Positions 61,691 through 64,000 of a stretch of 64,000 nucleotides of DNA are shown here, piece after piece. The stretch is from the NCBI RefSeq assembly GCF_900142375.1, contig NZ_FRAR01000004.1, positions 62,001-126,000 of the forward strand, written 5' to 3'. Each line of letters opens with the position of its first letter. Position 1 is the stretch's first letter. A model generated the notes under the pieces. It ran no database searches and was not told the DNA's origin. It saw only the letters and a list, made by a program, of their open reading frames with translations. The stretch comes from Desulforamulus aeronauticus DSM 10349. GTDB taxonomy: Bacteria; Bacillota; Desulfotomaculia; Desulfotomaculales; Desulfotomaculaceae. The translations under genes and the position numbers were made by a program.

Positions 61691-62970
61691 TTTTTCTCCG
61701 TCCTTAATATGGGTAGTGTTTGTCTCAAGAGTCCTGGTCGACGAATATTAGTTTTACAAATAACGTTGATTTCTGCCTCATCGTAGATTTCTTTCCAGTT
61801 TAAATTTTTCCATTCTTCCCAAGTCCTTAATTCTTTACGGTAATAACGATCATATTGAAAAATATCTCCATAATTTTCTTCCTTTGTCTTGGCAATTAAC
61901 TCCCTCGCTTGTTTTTCGACCTCCCGGCTAAAGGTTTGTTCTAACTGCCGCTTTGCTTCGACTCCTTCATAGTCTTCTCCACTTTCGATGGCTATAAATT
62001 CTCCTTCCAAAAATACGGTTTCCTCAATCTTGACCCCATCAGCCTCACGGTTTATTCTGATTTCTGGTTTTCTGGCCTGTCTTAAATTTACAGCAATGTT
62101 GAAGTTGTCATACTTAGGGTCACGAATATTATACATGCTGGAAGTTAAATCTCCCTGTAGTAGTAACATGGTTCGGGTCTCACTCCCAGATAAAATGCCA
62201 ACCATTTTATCATCATTAAATACCGCTGTGCCAATAAACTCGGCTTTATTGCCGCCTGTTCTAGGAACCACTCCGGCATAATAGGGTTCCTGCAAAGGAT
62301 CTGTAGTCTCTCTCAGCAGTTTTTCTACTTGCTCATCCTCACCCGTTTTATGAATCCCAACTAAGCCGGCAATGGGTGAACTATGCAAGTTTTTTAGAGT
62401 CTTTAAAATATCATTAACAGTAGTTACCGGAAAGTAACCTATGATTTTTGAAGTGTTTTCAATTAATTCAATTTGTTTGGCCGGAGAGGTTTCCAATACT
62501 GGTTTATTATTCATTAAAAAATCCTTGGCTTTGCCCTTGCAGATGTAGAGAGAACTGTTACCCCGTGCTTCCCGAAAACGGGAGATGGCTGTAAGGTATT
62601 TTTCAATACCATCTTTAGCTGTTTCTTCTCCGATAACAAAGAGCTTGGTATGCATATAGGCTAATTCTCGGCTGTTAAAACTGTTAAAAAGGCTCCCAGT
62701 TTCCCAAGCACTAGGTGCTTTCACACTGACAGTCTCATAGGATGGAGCATCCTGTCCACCGCTACCACCTGTACTAGAGAAGGCTAGGGTATTGGCAATG
62801 GTTATCGTTACTTCCTGTTGATTGTTATCAGCTTTATCAAATCCTATGGCCAAAACAAAGGCTAGCTGATCTGTTTCTCTAGCTCCCATGCAACCGATAC
62901 TGGTAGATATCAAACAAAGTAAGCAAACTATTTTGATCCACAGCTTGACTTCTTTTGCTTTATCCCTCAT
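61687..62970 (-). CDS. gerC: Spore germination lipoprotein, Ger(x)C family
   Basis: This C subunit of a GerA-type germinant receptor is anchored to the outer face of the spore inner membrane. A signal peptide ends in STSIGC, a lipobox with the Cys to be acylated (residue 27). The family start GARETDQLAFVLAIGFD follows. Length 427 is a little above usual (about 370-400). ATG follows GGAGGG by five bases. The B subunit is 39 bases upstream, and the small membrane protein overlaps its end. The A subunit should lie beyond the window. Confidence 0.92.
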   Translation of the reverse strand: MRDKAKEVKLWIKIVCLLCLISTSIGCMGARETDQLAFVLAIGFDKADNNQQEVTITIANTLAFSSTGGSGGQDAPSYETVSVKAPSAWETGSLFNSFNSRELAYMHTKLFVIGEETAKDGIEKYLTAISRFREARGNSSLYICKGKAKDFLMNNKPVLETSPAKQIELIENTSKIIGYFPVTTVNDILKTLKNLHSSPIAGLVGIHKTGEDEQVEKLLRETTDPLQEPYYAGVVPRTGGNKAEFIGTAVFNDDKMVGILSGSETRTMLLLQGDLTSSMYNIRDPKYDNFNIAVNLRQARKPEIRINREADGVKIEETVFLEGEFIAIESGEDYEGVEAKRQLEQTFSREVEKQARELIAKTKEENYGDIFQYDRYYRKELRTWEEWKNLNWKEIYDEAEINVICKTNIRRPGLLRQTLPILRTEKK

Positions 62971-63009
62971 GCAAACCCTCCATCTACTTTAGAGTTCAGA
63001 CCACTTCCC

Positions 63010-64000
63010 TTATTGGTTTCCTGCTTCTGAAGTATGCTTCTGTTTTCTCTCCCGTTTCCTAACTAGAGACACCACTAGGAGTAAAAATGGTAGTACAATG
63101 GTGGGGATCAGTCCCCAAACGGTAAAATAATTTAGATTCAGTGTTCCTATGGTTTCTACATCTGGTGGGATGATACTTATACTAAAACACAATAGGCTCA
63201 CTGCCCAAAGAAGGGGTCGATAATCTTGCAATCGAAAGGTTCGGGCTAAAATAACTGTTGAGGCATACAAGGTAATAGACAGTTTAAGAAAACCCACCAT
63301 GGCCCAGGTTAACAAGAAGACCGATTCTGCACGTTGAAAAAAGCGACCAAAACTAACCAAACGGCTAAGATTAAAGAAGGGAAGTACTTTTTCTGAAGCT
63401 AATTCCACCCCTAAGGCCAGAATCAGTAAGATAATTAAGGTTGTTCGAATGATTCCGCTAACAGAAATAGCCAGCAAACCAACCGAACGAAAGTTGTGCC
63501 AGTTGCCAAAGGAATGAAAAATTACGGCAGCTAAAAGACCTTCGCTTAAAATGATTAATTTATACTGACCTTCTGCTATTATTTTTAGAGGATTGACACT
63601 CCACAGCGGATATAAATTAGTAACATCAACATAACTTATTACCGCCATAAACAAAATAAAGATCCCGCCGAAGATAAAGGTGATGGATATTCGAGATACC
63701 CTAGCGATGGTCTCTAAACCATAATAACAGCTAATAATCGCTGCCAAAGTGAGGGTAACCATGATAACACTGATAGGAGTAGTGGGCAAGGCCGCAGTTA
63801 ATAAAGCCTCACCATACCTTCTGATGAGAATGGCCTCCTCTACAATAAAATACAAAGCAAATAACAAATTACACAGTATCCCCAGATAAGGACCCAGAAG
63901 TTGTTCGCTGGCTTCGATAATGGTGGTGTCCTGATGCCTCTTCATCAGAGAAATAATAATCCAGTACTCTAATAGCATGACTACCATCGTAAACAATGCC
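63010..64000 (-). CDS. gerB: Spore germination protein, GerB family (5' end missing)
   Basis: This is the B subunit of a GerA-type germinant receptor, a member of the amino acid/polyamine/organocation transporter superfamily. About nine of the usual ten or so helices are inside the window; the first 30-40 residues lie beyond base 64000, as the frame is still open there. The C terminus is short and basic (RKRERKQKHT). It is thought to bind the germinant. It is followed by gerC. Confidence 0.9.
   Translation of the reverse strand, partial: ALFTMVVMLLEYWIIISLMKRHQDTTIIEASEQLLGPYLGILCNLLFALYFIVEEAILIRRYGEALLTAALPTTPISVIMVTLTLAAIISCYYGLETIARVSRISITFIFGGIFILFMAVISYVDVTNLYPLWSVNPLKIIAEGQYKLIILSEGLLAAVIFHSFGNWHNFRSVGLLAISVSGIIRTTLIILLILALGVELASEKVLPFFNLSRLVSFGRFFQRAESVFLLTWAMVGFLKLSITLYASTVILARTFRLQDYRPLLWAVSLLCFSISIIPPDVETIGTLNLNYFTVWGLIPTIVLPFLLLVVSLVRKRERKQKHTSEAGNQ

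Noticed and set aside
1-64000. CRISPR array, prophage or insertion-sequence transposase
   Set aside because: No regular direct repeats with spacers, no phage structural genes and no transposase or integrase motif was seen on either strand.

Overview
This 64-kb window looks like chromosomal DNA of a strictly anaerobic, endospore-forming Firmicute, most like the Desulfotomaculum/Desulforamulus group of the Peptococcaceae (inference from gene content; no search was run). Spore genes recur throughout: tlp, a spoVB homologue, a SASP-like gene, ytaF, an unlisted 21-codon spoVM-like gene, and a gerB/gerC germination operon cut by the window end. Anaerobic life is indicated by a monomeric [FeFe]-hydrogenase, radical SAM enzymes, and a thioredoxin-reductase-like flavoprotein that has lost its NADPH-binding motifs. 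Base composition is moderately AT-rich, with strong AGGAGG ribosome sites and many TTG/GTG starts. I see no phage, transposase or CRISPR array.

Layout. 1-8.9 kb: the end of a molybdenum hydroxylase subunit, an alkylsulfatase-like metallo-beta-lactamase protein, yqeY, a class A penicillin-binding protein, small hypotheticals, then pfkA-comFB-glycosyltransferase. 8.9-20.8 kb: a UPF0182 membrane protein, D-Ala-D-Ala ligase, the hydrogenase, pirin, tRNA-Trp, tlp, an EF-G paralogue and spoVB. 20.8-33.4 kb: a minus-strand exopolysaccharide locus. 33.5-37.7 kb: surE, ypmA-like, and a queD-queC-DUF366-queE-folE operon for the 7-deazaguanine precursor preQ0. 37.9-50.4 kb: regulators, membrane proteins, a TPR protein, the divergent thioredoxin reductase, copZ, a radical SAM protein, an orphan PAS histidine kinase, spoVM, pssA and dinG. 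50.4-64 kb: cyclophilin, nicotinate phosphoribosyltransferase, sucCD, a possible ComK-like protein, a chemoreceptor, a candidate small RNA, trxB, a HEAT-repeat protein and the ger operon.

The most notable system is the exopolysaccharide locus. A processive family-2 glycosyltransferase carries three tandem MshEN domains (the c-di-GMP-binding fold of MshE-type ATPases) at its N terminus in place of the usual C-terminal PilZ, and is followed by a BcsB-like periplasmic-type partner. Next to it are genes for every step from fructose-6-phosphate to an externally presented polyprenyl-phosphate mannose: type II PMI/GMP, PMM/PGM and a DPM1-GtrA fusion. Two tandemly duplicated GT-C-like membrane proteins could use that donor. 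I infer a c-di-GMP-gated, mannose-decorated surface polymer. The GT-C duplication has an exact footprint: the second unit carries a 14-codon relic of the MshEN-glycosyltransferase start.

Other unexplained structure includes a family of about 65-bp intergenic elements with inverted ends (four copies), a long palindrome with a T-arm-like loop, an array of TGTCA palindromes before the chemoreceptor, and a perfect palindrome between an XRE regulator and ytaF.
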